In this document: one piece after another, positions 28,159 through 36,281 of the stretch
Position numbering within the stretch: the first letter of the stretch is position 1
Layout: each line of letters opens with the position of its first letter
Notes under the pieces: model-generated
Told to the model about the DNA's origin: nothing
The model's input: only the letters and a program-made list of their open reading frames with translations
Databases searched by the model: none
Made by a program: the position numbers and the translations under genes
Source of the DNA: Planktothrix serta PCC 8927
Lineage (GTDB): Bacteria > Cyanobacteriota > Cyanobacteriia > Cyanobacteriales > Microcoleaceae
Direction of reading: 5' to 3'
NCBI RefSeq assembly: GCF_900010725.2
Contig: NZ_LR734871.1
Location: 159,881 to 208,934 of the forward strand
Length of the DNA stretch: 49,054 nucleotides

Positions 28159-28182
28159 GTCCCCTATCTTCGGATGGGGGAT
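28159..28182 (+). terminator. UUCG-capped hairpin after the omega-RNA-like element
   Basis: CCCCTATC pairs with GATGGGGG around the tetraloop TTCG (one G-U pair) and is followed by ATTTCAATTTTT. It is very stable and followed by T-rich sequence. It lies about 33 bases past the right end and could stop a transcript that includes a short guide. Confidence 0.55.
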
Positions 28183-28278
28183 TTCAATTTTTAACTGTAA
28201 TGTAATTTTACCATACTTGAGGATTTAATCTTTGTGCTGAGGCTTCCCATTTTTCTTTCATAAGTTAGATGATCATCA

Positions 28279-28398
28279 ATGGGATTAATTGCTAAATTAA
28301 AGAGTATAAGGTTAGTACCGGATGGAAGTTATGCCGCTGTGTTCTATGATCGCAAACCGAAGAAGAGCGAATTGTCAGGGATGCGAACGGTACAATAA
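28279..28398 (+). CDS. Possible 39-aa small protein
   Basis: A 39-codon frame (MGLIAKLKSIRLVPDGSYAA at the start, ending SGMRTVQ) in otherwise gene-free DNA. It is basic, with alternating hydrophobic residues and a YDRKPKKSELSG patch that reads like real protein. No Shine-Dalgarno is clear. I do not recognise it. It could be a genuine small protein or the remnant of a larger gene. Confidence 0.4.
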   Translation: MGLIAKLKSIRLVPDGSYAAVFYDRKPKKSELSGMRTVQ

Positions 28399-28412
28399 CC
28401 AGTCAGCTTAAA

Positions 28413-28571
28413 CGGCGTGGAGTTTTTATCGCGTCCTCCACTTTGTTACGACCAAGGGAAGGCTAAACCCTTCACCAGAGCGGTCTGAGGTCGTAAACGT
28501 TACGGGTTGATTTGAAAACACAATTATAATAAATATAACCCGCCTGAGTTGTGGCCAACTGAGGCGGGTTT
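28413..28571 (+). ncRNA. Structured intergenic region, candidate RNA
   Basis: Consecutive stems follow the small ORF: GTGGAG/CTCCAC (28417-28441), TTACGACC/GGTCGTAA (28446-28496) enclosing AAGGG/CCCTT (28454-28472), and a strong terminal hairpin AACCCGCCT/AGGCGGGTT (28537-28570), itself extended by AGTT/AACT. Only TATGCG follows the last stem, so it is not a classic terminator. It may be a small RNA, a leader or an element end. No known RNA family was recognised. Confidence 0.4.
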
Positions 28572-28921
28572 ATGCGTCCCAAGATTCTCAAATAACCGAT
28601 TGAGAGTAAACACTAGAAGACCCAATTAAAATAACTAAATGAGTCGCAAAAAATGCCAAGAATAAAGACACGGGGAATATTTTTATCAGGGGAGCAAATT
28701 AATCCTGTATGACCAGATTTAGCATTTCCGTCATATTAACTCATGAGTTAACAGCCTGAAGCAGTAAACTGAGAACTTTGAGCAATCAAAGGTTATTGGT
28801 TAGACTATAATTTTTAAAGACATCCCCCCTAAGACAGGAAATTGGCCCTCGTAAGGAATTTCATCTCGGCGAGAGCCAAAAATAGCAACAATTACTTAGA
28901 TCTCCCAATCGGATTGTTAAA
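28572..28921. other. Intergenic region ahead of the second hybrid kinase
   Basis: About 350 bases with no gene. A perfect TATAAT at 28806-28811 is about 110 bases before the kinase start, but no -35 hexamer lies at a normal distance. Otherwise nothing was recognised. Confidence 0.4.
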
Positions 28922-31717
28922 ATGCAGAACTCCCAACAGTCTGAATACCGATTGAGCCATAGACGGTTGCATCTGGAACCAGACTCAAAACCAGAACCCT
29001 TTTCCCTCAAAGCCGAGGGTGAAATTGGGATGATCTTTCAAGACACCGAGGGTAAGATTCAAGGATGCAATCCCACGGCTGAACAGATTCTCGGATATCC
29101 AATTCAGCAGATGATCAACCAAACCTTCTCGGCATCTCCTTGGCAGTTTATTGATCAAGCTGGATCTATCATTCCAGTGGAGTCTTCTCCGGTTTTGAAG
29201 GCTTTGAAAACTGGACAACCTTGTTTAAATGTTGTTGTCGGTTTCCATAAATCCAATGGTGAGTTGATTCAGCTATTGCTGAACTCTCAACCTCTGTTTC
29301 AAGCGCAGGAAACAACAGCATGGGCCGTTGTCACGACTTTTACAGAAATTACGAAACCCAGAGAGACTGATCTGCAAAATCCGGCTTTACAAACCCTTCG
29401 GGATCATGAAGAACAATTTCGGATTGCTCTCGATAGTATTCCCAATATTTTAGTGATTTATGATGCTCAACGACGATTTCAGTTTGTGAATGCGGAAGGA
29501 ATTCGTCGCAGTGGGAAGTCATGGGAAGAACTAATCGGTTATCAAGATGAGGATATATTTCCGGTAGATCTCACTCAAACTTATGTACCCACTCTCAAAA
29601 AAGCGATCGCTACTCGCACAATTCAAAAGTTAGAAGTAACTAGAACCGTTTCTGAGTTAGGAACCTACACCACGATTGTCAATTATGTTCCCGTTCTCAA
29701 TGCTGAGGGTGAAGTCGATCAGGTTTTGGGAATTACTTATGATATTACCGATCGCAAACGGTTTGAAGAATTTTTAGAAGCCAAAAATCGTCAAATTACT
29801 AATATCTTTAAAAGTATTACCGATGGTTTTGTCAGTATTGATCATCGTTGGCGCTATACATCTATTAACGCAAAGGCAGAGGAACTTTTAGGCAAATCGG
29901 CCCAGGAGCTAATTGGTCACAACATCTGGGAGGTATTTCCTGAATTAATCGAATCTCCAACCTATGCTTACGCTCATCAAGCCTTAAGCCAACAAATTCC
30001 GATCGAATATGAAGAGTTTTATCCCTTATTTAATCGCTGGTTTGCAGTGCGTTTGTATCCTTCAACTCAGGGATTATCAGTTTATTTCCTTGATATTACC
30101 GAACGTAAACAAACAGAAGCCGCCTTACGCGAAAGTGAAGAAAGCTTCCGAAATTTAGCAGAGTCTATGCCCCAAATTGTTTGGAGTGCTAATCCTGACG
30201 GTGCAGTTGATTATTATAATCAACGATGGGCCGAATTTAGTGGCATTACTCAAACTGATGGTCAAGGATGGGGATGGCAACCTGTTCTTCATTCAGAAGA
30301 TCAGCAGCGAACCCTAGACGCTTGGCAACAATCAGTGCAAACGGGACAAATCTATGAATGTGAACATCGCCTCCTGCGGTTTGATGGGGAATTTCGCTGG
30401 TATTTAAGTCGCGGTGTCCCGGTACGAGATCAACAGGGACAGATTATTAAATGGTATGGAACCGCTACTGATATTCATGAGCAGAAACACTCCGCCACCG
30501 AACGAGAAAAACTCTTAGCACGGGAACAAGCCGCCAGGGCCGAGGCTGAAACCGCTAATCGGATTAAAGATGAATTTTTAGCCACGCTCTCCCATGAATT
30601 GCGGACTCCGATGAATGCGATTATGGGGTGGGCGAGTTTACTCCGCACTCGTCAGTTGAACTCCTCAACCATAGCCCGTGCCTTAGAAACAATTGAACGG
30701 AATACGAAGTTATTGAATCAACTGATTGAAGATATTTTAGATGTATCGCGGATTATTCAGGGCAAACTTTGCCTGAATTGTTATGCGATTAAATTAATTC
30801 CGATGATTGAAGAAGCGATTGAGATGGTACGTTCTACGGCTATTAATAAAGGCGTCGAGATTGTAACGATCTGGGAAACCTCAACCGCAGCATCGGTTTT
30901 TGGGGATATGAACCGTTTGCAACAAATTATCTGGAATCTGCTCTCGAATGCGGTTAAATTCACACCAACGGGAGGACAGATAACAGTGAAGATGTCGGTG
31001 ATTTGGGAGAATTCAACGCTACCAATGGCCCAAATTCAAGTGATTGATACCGGGTGTGGGATTAGTCCTGAGTTTTTACCCTTTGTGTTTGAACGCTTTC
31101 GTCAAGCGGATGGTTCCACCACGCGATCGCATGGAGGATTAGGATTAGGATTAGCCATTGTTCGTCATTTGGCCCAAATGCACGGGGGACAGGTACAAGC
31201 GGAGAGTCCAGGTTTGGGACTGGGGGCAACTTTTACTGTTAAACTGCCTTTACTAGAACCAGAATCCTTTAAGGCACCGACGACCCCATCTCCTGCCTCT
31301 GATCGGGAGTTAGTAACCTCTCAAGTTTTGCTATCGGGTTTGCGGGTGTTAGTGGTGGAAGACGAAGCCGATACCAGAGAGTTAATTCGGGTGACGTTGC
31401 AAGAATATGGGGCAACGGTGATGGCTGTTGAAACTGCCTTAGAAGCGTTGGAATTGATTCGGAAATCACCTTTTGAGGTGTTAGTTAGTGATTTGGGAAT
31501 GCCTGAAATCAATGGTTATGAGTTGATCCAACGGGTGAGAACCTTAGCACCAGAAGTTGGGGGTCAGATTCCGGCGATCGCCTTAACTGCCTATGCTAGT
31601 GCCGAAGATCGCCAAAAAGCACTGGATCTTGGGTTTGAACAACATATTTCTAAACCCGTTGATCCCTTAGCCTTAGCGTTAATGATTGCCAAAATTGTTC
31701 GAGTTGTTGACGGTTAA
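28922..31717 (+). CDS. Multi-PAS hybrid histidine kinase
   Basis: Soluble hybrid kinase of 931 aa. Four PAS/PAC units (about 25-145, 160-280, 285-400 and 405-525) precede HisKA with phospho-His558 in TLSHELRTPMN, a HATPase domain (about 660-780; N box NLLSNAVKFT, G boxes DTGCGIS and GGLGLGLAI) and a receiver (about 803-928) with D857 in SDLGMPEING. No transmembrane segment or haem- or flavin-binding signature was seen, so the signal is unknown. No separate response regulator is adjacent. It stops just before a CAGTTAT tandem array. Confidence 0.9.
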   Translation: MQNSQQSEYRLSHRRLHLEPDSKPEPFSLKAEGEIGMIFQDTEGKIQGCNPTAEQILGYPIQQMINQTFSASPWQFIDQAGSIIPVESSPVLKALKTGQPCLNVVVGFHKSNGELIQLLLNSQPLFQAQETTAWAVVTTFTEITKPRETDLQNPALQTLRDHEEQFRIALDSIPNILVIYDAQRRFQFVNAEGIRRSGKSWEELIGYQDEDIFPVDLTQTYVPTLKKAIATRTIQKLEVTRTVSELGTYTTIVNYVPVLNAEGEVDQVLGITYDITDRKRFEEFLEAKNRQITNIFKSITDGFVSIDHRWRYTSINAKAEELLGKSAQELIGHNIWEVFPELIESPTYAYAHQALSQQIPIEYEEFYPLFNRWFAVRLYPSTQGLSVYFLDITERKQTEAALRESEESFRNLAESMPQIVWSANPDGAVDYYNQRWAEFSGITQTDGQGWGWQPVLHSEDQQRTLDAWQQSVQTGQIYECEHRLLRFDGEFRWYLSRGVPVRDQQGQIIKWYGTATDIHEQKHSATEREKLLAREQAARAEAETANRIKDEFLATLSHELRTPMNAIMGWASLLRTRQLNSSTIARALETIERNTKLLNQLIEDILDVSRIIQGKLCLNCYAIKLIPMIEEAIEMVRSTAINKGVEIVTIWETSTAASVFGDMNRLQQIIWNLLSNAVKFTPTGGQITVKMSVIWENSTLPMAQIQVIDTGCGISPEFLPFVFERFRQADGSTTRSHGGLGLGLAIVRHLAQMHGGQVQAESPGLGLGATFTVKLPLLEPESFKAPTTPSPASDRELVTSQVLLSGLRVLVVEDEADTRELIRVTLQEYGATVMAVETALEALELIRKSPFEVLVSDLGMPEINGYELIQRVRTLAPEVGGQIPAIALTAYASAEDRQKALDLGFEQHISKPVDPLALALMIAKIVRVVDG

Positions 31718-31719
31718 CA

Positions 31720-31754
31720 CAGTTATCAGTTATCAGTTATCAGTTATCAGTTAA
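31720..31754. repeat. CAGTTAT heptamer tandem repeat
   Basis: Four exact CAGTTAT units and a partial fifth, three bases after the kinase stop and touching the 3' end of the convergent gene. Same array as 11734-11768. Confidence 0.95.
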
Positions 31755-32161
31755 GAGTTAGACGAGGTTTTAACCCCATTTTTCTGATAAGCAACCCAAC
31801 CGCCAAAGTTAGAAATATCAGGCCATTGATAGTGTTCAATTAATTCACGGGGATACAGCATGGCGGTTAAAACTTCCCCATCTTCTAATTCCACATCCCC
31901 AGGATACATATTCGGGGGTTCGGTGGAGACGAGGTGTTCAAACTGTTCTAAGGAGAGTTCATAGACTTCCCCAGGAATGGAAATTCCTCCTACTCCAAAT
32001 TTATAAATCGCCGGATGCGAACTATTTGCCGCCGCGTGTAACCGATAAAGGGGGCTGGTTTTGGCAGTTTTAATAAATTGCGCGTCTCCCAAATTACCAT
32101 GATCCGGTTGACCCCGCAGAGCAGAACCACAAATGAAGATGCGTTTAGTTGTGTTAGCCAT
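31751..32161 (-). CDS. Allophanate-hydrolase C-terminus-like / gamma-glutamylcyclotransferase-fold protein
   Basis: A 136-aa stand-alone protein resembling the C-terminal domain of allophanate hydrolases: IFICGSALRGQPDHGNL, SPLYRLHAA, GGISIPGEVYELSLEQFEHLV and the end NFGGWVAYQ. In full allophanate hydrolases this domain follows an amidase-signature domain and is reported to help decarboxylate the product; here the amidase part is absent. It diverges from an M20 amidohydrolase of the carbamoylase/allantoate type, which suggests a shared role in ureide or carbamoyl-nitrogen breakdown. That role is inference. Confidence 0.75.
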   Translation of the reverse strand: MANTTKRIFICGSALRGQPDHGNLGDAQFIKTAKTSPLYRLHAAANSSHPAIYKFGVGGISIPGEVYELSLEQFEHLVSTEPPNMYPGDVELEDGEVLTAMLYPRELIEHYQWPDISNFGGWVAYQKNGVKTSSNS

Positions 32162-32172
32162 AAATAATAGGT

Positions 32173-32215
32173 GGGAATAGGGAACAGGGAACAGGGAACA
32201 GGGAACAGGGAACAG
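32173..32215. repeat. GGGAACA heptamer tandem repeat
   Basis: About six GGGAACA units, the reverse complement of the CCCTGTT array at 11825-11848, 12 bases upstream of the minus-strand start codon. Confidence 0.9.
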
Positions 32216-32387
32216 GCTAATAACTTTAGCCTCTATATCCCAGTCAGTCGTCAGGAGTAAACATTTCAGTATTTCATATTACTATTTTTGACTTCTCGAC
32301 GCTTTAAAAAACGTCTCTATATTTCGATTATTGATATAAACTAATAAAAAAATCAAGGGTTGTGAACTTTTTGTGTCCCAATGCCCA

Positions 32388-32427
32388 ATTCGTAATTCGT
32401 AATTCGTAATTCGTAATTCGTAATTCC
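32388..32427. repeat. CGTAATT heptamer tandem repeat
   Basis: Five CGTAATT units, 18 bases ahead of the amidohydrolase ATG. Same heptamer as 11796-11824. Confidence 0.9.
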
Positions 32428-32444
32428 CAATTCCCTATTAAATT

Positions 32445-33686
32445 ATGGCTGTGATCACAAAACTGAGAATTAATAGCGATCGCCTTCACAACCGTATTAA
32501 TCACTTAGCTGAGATTGGTCAACAGCCTTCTGGAAGTATTTGTCGTCTTGCTTTTACCCCCGAAGATTTGCAAGCGCGTCAACCCGTGAAACAATGGATG
32601 TTAGAAGCGGGAATGGCGGTCAGAATAGATGCGGCTGGAAATCTCATCGGTCGTTATCCGGGTAAAAATAATACTGCTCCAGTTTTGGCGACAGGCTCCC
32701 ATCTCGATACTGTGCCCACGGGAGGACGCTACGATGGCGTGTTAGGGGTATTAGCAGGTATTGAAGTCGCACAAACTTTAAAAGAAAACGGTCTACAACT
32801 GCACCATCCCTTAGAAGTGATTGTATTTACCGATGAAGAAAGTACAATGATCGGGTGTCAGGCGATGGCGGGAACGGTATTACTCGATACCCCAAACCGT
32901 TATCAACCTAAGACGGGAGAGTCGATTCAATGCTGTTTAGAACGGTTGGGGGGAAGTTGGGAACAATTGCGAACAGCAACACGCTCACGGGCGGATATGG
33001 CGGCGTTTGTGGAACTCCACGTTGAACAGGGAGCGATATTAGAACGAAATGGGGTTTCTATTGGTATTGTACAAGGAGTTGTGGGAATGCAGCGCCAAAA
33101 AATCACGATTATTGGACAAGCTAACCACGCCGGAACAACACCAATGGAAATGCGCCAGGATGCGTTAATAGCGGCGGCAGAATTAATTTTAGGGGTGCGA
33201 AAAATTGCGTTAAAAATGCCATCTCAACCCGTCGCAACGGTCGGATATATTAATGTATTACCGAATGCGGTTAATATTATCCCCGGACAGGTAGAACTTT
33301 CTGTAGATATGCGAGATTTATCTCAGAATTGTTTAGAAGAAATGTTAGCACTATTGCAAGATAAAATCATAGCGATCGCAGATTCAACAAATACTCAAAT
33401 TTTGATCCAACCTTTACTTACCGTTAAACCCTCCTTAGCTGATCCTGAAATTCAACAAAGTATGAAATCTGTTTGTCAGCAATTAGAATTGAGCTATTTA
33501 TCTCTCCCCAGTCGTGCCGGACATGATGCCTTAGAAATGGGAAGAATTACCGATATGGGGATGATTTTTGTTCCCTCTCAAGGGGGAATTAGTCATTCTG
33601 AAGCCGAATATACTTCCCCCGAACATTGTACCCAAGGGGCAAATGTCTTGTTACAAACTTTATTGTTATTAGATCAAAGCCGTTAA
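32445..33686 (+). CDS. M20-family Zn amidohydrolase (allantoate amidohydrolase / N-carbamoyl-amino-acid hydrolase type)
   Basis: Two-metal hydrolase of 413 aa in the hydantoinase/carbamoylase family. Metal-ligand motifs are present: GSHLDTVPTGGRYDG (H86, bridging D97), FTDEES (E132), HVEQG, and SHSEAEYTSPEH near the C-terminus; the dimerisation-domain motif GQANHAGTTPM is also there. Possible substrates are allantoate, ureidoglycolate or N-carbamoyl-L-amino acids, which cannot be separated by eye. No allantoinase or urease gene is nearby. The ATG is preceded only by heptamer repeats and no Shine-Dalgarno is evident. The divergent allophanate-hydrolase-like gene suggests nitrogen salvage. Confidence 0.87.
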   Translation: MAVITKLRINSDRLHNRINHLAEIGQQPSGSICRLAFTPEDLQARQPVKQWMLEAGMAVRIDAAGNLIGRYPGKNNTAPVLATGSHLDTVPTGGRYDGVLGVLAGIEVAQTLKENGLQLHHPLEVIVFTDEESTMIGCQAMAGTVLLDTPNRYQPKTGESIQCCLERLGGSWEQLRTATRSRADMAAFVELHVEQGAILERNGVSIGIVQGVVGMQRQKITIIGQANHAGTTPMEMRQDALIAAAELILGVRKIALKMPSQPVATVGYINVLPNAVNIIPGQVELSVDMRDLSQNCLEEMLALLQDKIIAIADSTNTQILIQPLLTVKPSLADPEIQQSMKSVCQQLELSYLSLPSRAGHDALEMGRITDMGMIFVPSQGGISHSEAEYTSPEHCTQGANVLLQTLLLLDQSR

Positions 33687-33699
33687 ACAATATTAGATT

Positions 33700-33728
33700 T
33701 TGAAATAATCATAGAATTAGGATATAAT
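33700..33728 (+). promoter_or_regulatory. Sigma-70-type promoter of the aldo/keto reductase gene
   Basis: TTGAAA (33700-33705), a 17-base spacer and a perfect TATAAT (33723-33728), 29 bases before the start codon. This is the best promoter match in the window. Confidence 0.75.
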
Positions 33729-33757
33729 GCCCTCGGTTATTATTATAAGTCATAATT

Positions 33758-34738
33758 ATGAACAATCATCAACCCCTGTCTTTACCTAAAATGGGATGTG
33801 GAACTTGGGCCTGGGGAAATCGCCTATTATGGGGTTATGATCCCAGTATGGATGCACAATTACAACAAGTATTTAATCGGTGTGTCAGTCAGGGTGTAAC
33901 GTTATTTGATACGGGAGATTCCTATGGGACAGGTAAATTAAACGGACGCAGTGAATCACTTTTAGGACAGTTTTCTCAACAATATCAAGGAATTAATCAA
34001 GACCAGATTTGTATCGCCACAAAATTAGCCCCCTATCCCTGGAGATTAACTCGCAAATCGATGATTAATGCCTGTGAAAATTCAGCTAAACGATTAGGAA
34101 AAAATGTTGATTTAGTTCAGATGCACTGGTCTACAGCTAATTACGCACCTTGGCAAGAATGGAATTTATTAGAGGGTTTAGGAGATTTATATGAACAGGG
34201 ATTAGTTAAGGGAGTGGGGTTATCAAATTATGGGCCGAAACGGTTAAAAAAAGTGTATCAAAAATTAGCAGATCGAGGAATTCCGATTTCAACTTTACAG
34301 GTACAATATTCTTTATTATCAACTTATCCCGTAACCGAATTAGGGTTAAAACAGGTTTGTGATGAATTAGGAATTCAATTAATTGCCTATAGTCCGTTGG
34401 GGTTGGGATTATTAACGGGAAAATTCTCGGAAAATACTCCTTTACCTAAAGGCATTCGGGGAGGATTATTTAAAAAATTATTACCTGGAATTCAACCAAT
34501 TTTAGGTTGTTTGAAAGAGATTGCTGAATTTCGGTCTAAAACCTTAACACAAGTTGCTTTAAATTGGTGTATTTGTAAAGGTACAATTCCAATTCCTGGG
34601 GCAAAAAACCTAGAGCAAGCGCAAGACAATTTAGGGGCGTTAGGGTGGTATTTGGACTCAGGAGAAGTGGCAGGGTTAGATAATGCTGTGATGCGTTCTA
34701 ATCAACAAATGGTACAGAATATTTTTCAGACTTCTTAG
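33758..34738 (+). CDS. Aldo/keto reductase
   Basis: NAD(P)H-dependent oxidoreductase of 326 aa with a TIM-barrel fold. The catalytic tetrad can be read: D51 and Y56 in FDTGDSYGTG, K89 in ATKL and H123 in QMHW. GLSNYG and the late IPIPGAKNLEQAQDN (cofactor binding) are typical of the AKR superfamily. The physiological carbonyl substrate is unknown. It is monocistronic with its own promoter. No Shine-Dalgarno is obvious. Confidence 0.9.
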   Translation: MNNHQPLSLPKMGCGTWAWGNRLLWGYDPSMDAQLQQVFNRCVSQGVTLFDTGDSYGTGKLNGRSESLLGQFSQQYQGINQDQICIATKLAPYPWRLTRKSMINACENSAKRLGKNVDLVQMHWSTANYAPWQEWNLLEGLGDLYEQGLVKGVGLSNYGPKRLKKVYQKLADRGIPISTLQVQYSLLSTYPVTELGLKQVCDELGIQLIAYSPLGLGLLTGKFSENTPLPKGIRGGLFKKLLPGIQPILGCLKEIAEFRSKTLTQVALNWCICKGTIPIPGAKNLEQAQDNLGALGWYLDSGEVAGLDNAVMRSNQQMVQNIFQTS

Positions 34739-34825
34739 TGTTTCTAAATTTTTTATTAATTCAATGATAATGATATTCTGTCAAAAAAAATGGAAACATA
34801 TAGCACTAGCAATCAAACCATCTCG

Positions 34826-34885
34826 TAGGGGCGGGTTCTGCAATAATATTAAAATCCCACCCTTAACCTACCTAAACCCGCCCCT
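34826..34885. repeat. GTAGGGGCG-type inverted repeat overlapping the PIN gene
   Basis: AGGGGCGGGTT at the left and AACCCGCCCCT at the right form an 11-bp inverted pair about 60 bases apart. The right arm codes for the last residues (GQGRV) and the stop of the PIN toxin gene. Related GGGGCGGG elements occur at 35728, 38626 and 41790. Confidence 0.8.
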
Positions 34886-35294
34886 GACCCATTAAACTTA
34901 AAAAATCTGCCGCATTCACAATTTCAATTCCTTGATAATTTTTTAAAGGAAGTAAATGTTTCTTATCTCCAGTTACGATATAATTTGCCTGACCAATAAC
35001 TGCACATTCTAACACCATATTATCATCAGGATCAGTAATAATTACATTAAGAGTATTAGAAATGATAGCCAACTCTGAACAGTTAGCTATCATTTCAACT
35101 TCTGACTCAACTTTTTCTAATGAATAGCGAAATTTAAACTGTAGTTTTTCTCGAAACTCATCCAGAATTTCTTGACAAGTTACAGATTGAATTTGACCTA
35201 AATGAGCAAGTCGCAAACACTGATAGGGACTACCTCGTTGCGAGAGAACAGTTGCAATCAGAATATTAGTATCAAACACAACTCTTATTGACAC
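34872..35294 (-). CDS. PIN-domain toxin of a type II toxin-antitoxin pair
   Basis: Probable ribonuclease toxin of 140 aa. The PIN acidic residues are present: D8 in VVFDTN, a Glu in EILDEF, the DPDDN cluster and TGDKKHLL. It belongs to the 'putative toxin component, PIN family' group rather than classical VapC. The start overlaps the end of the antitoxin frame by 10 bases, as usual for such pairs. The last five residues and stop lie in a dispersed repeat arm, so its C-terminus may differ from homologues. RNA target unknown. Confidence 0.85.
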   Translation of the reverse strand: MSIRVVFDTNILIATVLSQRGSPYQCLRLAHLGQIQSVTCQEILDEFREKLQFKFRYSLEKVESEVEMIANCSELAIISNTLNVIITDPDDNMVLECAVIGQANYIVTGDKKHLLPLKNYQGIEIVNAADFLSLMGQGRV

Positions 35295-35542
35295 TTTCTA
35301 TCCTCATGCACAATATCATTAATAAAATCTAATCGTTCTTCATCATTCATATTATCCCAATCTTTCCCCCTTTTCCAAGCTAAAAGTCGCCCATGTTCTT
35401 CTCCCTGTTTCGTAAACTGATCGAGGGAACCCCAACGAGACTCGATTAAAAATCCGACTAATTCCGCTTGACAATCAGAAGGAAGTTGCTTGACTAAATC
35501 TAGGACTTGTTCATAAGTTAACGTTAAGGTTGATGTTGACAA
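35285..35542 (-). CDS. Putative antitoxin partner of the PIN toxin
   Basis: A small acidic protein of 85 aa. The frame is open from 35602, but GGAGGT lies 7 bases ahead of a TTG at 35540-35542, giving a natural start STSTLTLTYEQVLDLVKQLP, like the helical N-termini of cyanobacterial antitoxins; I use that start. The C-terminus is rich in Asp and Glu (NDEERLDFINDIVHED), as expected for a toxin-neutralising tail. No clear DNA-binding fold was recognised. It is translationally coupled to the toxin by a 10-base overlap. Confidence 0.75.
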   Translation of the reverse strand: MSTSTLTLTYEQVLDLVKQLPSDCQAELVGFLIESRWGSLDQFTKQGEEHGRLLAWKRGKDWDNMNDEERLDFINDIVHEDRKCQ

Positions 35543-36281
35543 TGGTTTTACCTCCAGTCTTGAATCTTGCGATCGCTTTTCTATTATAACTTGAAATCTC
35601 AACTGACTGATTAATTGTTATCTAACAGACCAATCCTCTGATGATAATCGCCTATGGTATTATAAACTAAAGATTAAACTAACCCTATATGAATCAATTT
35701 ATCAACCTACAATACCATTAATTTGTAAGGGCGGGTTCCGTAGGGTTTTTGACATCCTACCGTTAATCTTTGTAAACCCACTCCCAACCCATTAAATCAA
35801 CTTCTCTTAATTATTGATCTTTTTCTATGTCAAGTGTATTCAATATTGTTTCCCGTCAATGCTTTTAACAGGATGCGTTTATTCAACTAAAACAACAGAT
35901 AAATTGTTTTAGTGTCTATTTTAAGCTAAAATCCTCCTCTACAATAAGATTAACTTATGTTTTATACAATCTAAGCCAGCTAAAATAATGAATGATAAGC
36001 TAAACTTGATCATTGTATTTAAGAAAAAATTAAAACTTAACACCATAAAGTAGTGACAGATTGCAAAAAAGCTGTTATCTTTATAGACAAGAACAGTGTT
36101 AACACGACTTCTTCATTGACTAGGCTCTATTCTAAGTCACTCTAACCCTAGGGTGATGTTTAATCTAGCTTATTGCCTTTCAGGACAAGCTAGATCCCTT
36201 GTGTTCAATGATTTAACTACTACAAAACCTATTTTGTAAGTAGCAACCTATTGTTTTAAAGGCAGGTTGTTAGGAGGTTTT
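35543..36281. other. Intergenic region and cmpA leader
   Basis: About 740 bases. It holds a GGGCGGGTT-type repeat (35728-35790) and, nearer cmpA, an ATTTTA-AGC-TAAAAT inverted repeat (about 35919-35933), GTGTTAACAC (36096-36105), ACCCTAGGGT (36145-36154) and the hairpin at 36163-36195. I looked for NtcA sites (GTA-N8-TAC) and CmpR sites (TTA-N7/8-TAA) and found no clean match; the closest are GTA-N8-TTG at 36050 and TTA-N6-TAA at 36037. Confidence 0.5.
36163..36195 (+). promoter_or_regulatory. Leader hairpin upstream of cmpA
   Basis: ATCTAGCTT (36163-36171) pairs perfectly with AAGCTAGAT (36187-36195) across a 15-base loop, ending 86 bases before the cmpA start. No T run follows, so it is more likely an mRNA leader structure or regulator site than a terminator. 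Confidence 0.45.

Noticed and set aside
28413-28571. RNase P RNA, tmRNA, SRP RNA, 6S RNA or a group II intron domain
   Set aside because: None of the conserved cores of these RNAs could be found, so it is left as an unassigned structured region.
36050-36063. NtcA site upstream of cmpA
   Set aside because: GTA-N8-TTG matches only part of GTA-N8-TAC, and its distance to a possible -10 (TATAGA at 36082) is 18 bases rather than the usual 22 or so.
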